Part shown: positions 63,991-64,000 of the stretch, in pieces
Layout of the letters: each line of letters opens with the position of its first letter
Numbering within the stretch: the stretch's first letter is position 1
Origin: Gemmatimonadota bacterium
GTDB lineage: Bacteria; Gemmatimonadota; Gemmatimonadetes; Gemmatimonadales; GWC2-71-9
Reading direction: 5' to 3'
Assembly (NCBI GenBank): GCA_016713435.1
Contig: JADJPD010000022.1
Location: forward strand, 1-64,000
Length of the DNA: 64,000 bases
The notes under the pieces: model-generated
The model's database searches: none
What the model was told of the DNA's origin: nothing
What the model saw: only the letters and a program-made list of their open reading frames with translations
Program-made: the position numbers and the translations under genes

Positions 63991-64000
63991 TCAACGCCCG
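63991..64000 (-). CDS. 3' end of an upstream gene (only the stop and two codons)
   Basis: The last bases on the minus strand read GGG CGT TGA, a stop three bases before the cmk start. Only G-R-stop is visible, too little to identify. In many bacteria aroA precedes cmk, but this cannot be tested here. Confidence 0.25.

Overview
The window is a GC-rich (about 70 %) chromosomal segment with a dense, mostly minus-strand set of housekeeping genes. Protein character and gene order (diderm envelope genes rseP, mreBCD and a beta-barrel protein with a haem-c motif; eukaryote/archaeal-type ProRS; DUF2911 protein; Gld-like ABC system; the ordered block rplM-rpsI-rpsB-tsf-pyrH-frr-uppS-cdsA-dxr-rseP) suggest a Gemmatimonadota-like bacterium. 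That placement is inference from memory of the families, not a search. No rRNA operon, CRISPR array, prophage, transposase or plasmid gene was found.

Layout. 0-8 kb: small accessory genes (DUF6524 membrane protein, Cdd1-like HhH protein, aquaporin, GNAT, DMT protein, purE-purK, DUF2911, HemG-like flavodoxin, DinB, chromate transporter), many with broken frames. 7.9-8.3 kb: ssrA (tmRNA) with promoter and terminator. 8.5-15.6 kb: secreted vWA protein, GGDEF protein, corA, larB, dusB, an orphan PTS IIA. 15.9-23.8 kb: folC, hisS-proS-lysA, guaA and a YkgJ-type protein. 23.8-26.7 kb: a C-rich 21-nt-period repeat tract, a fossil accD 3' end and a broken lipoprotein gene. 26.7-33.7 kb: accD, rodA-mrdA-mreD-mreC-mreB, dut. 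34-39.9 kb: ald, M16 peptidase, pnp-rpsO, a Ser/Thr kinase. 40-44.2 kb: DUF4340 / GldF-GldG fusion / ABC ATPase. 44.2-52.5 kb: the translation and isoprenoid/lipid block. 52.5-60 kb: acyl-CoA carboxylase genes (bccp, accC, pccB) with rlmD and two envelope proteins between them. 60-64 kb: an unknown membrane protein, a pilin, rpsA, cmk.

Genes are tightly coupled: many neighbours overlap by ATGA, GTGA or TGATG junctions (purE/purK, corA/GGDEF, dusB/larB, mreBCD-mrdA-rodA, gld genes, cdsA/dxr/rseP, accC/rlmD/bccp). Cell-wall elongation genes form one transcription unit, fatty-acid carboxylase genes occur in two places (accD; bccp-accC...pccB), and lipid/isoprenoid genes sit with translation genes.

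The non-coding DNA is the most unusual part. There are three copies of an inverted-repeat element with 35-50 bp ends (2.4, 10.7 and 15.6 kb), a pair of long hairpins with mutually complementary loops (33.7-33.9 kb), a pair of GGCGGAGC hairpins (39.9 kb), a two-copy direct repeat (21.7 kb) and the 21-nt-period tract (23.8-24.4 kb). Broken reading frames are concentrated in the first 13 kb (about 20 apparent indels) and are rare afterwards. This looks more like assembly error near a contig end than true gene decay, so the pseudogene labels mean only that the frame is disrupted in this sequence.
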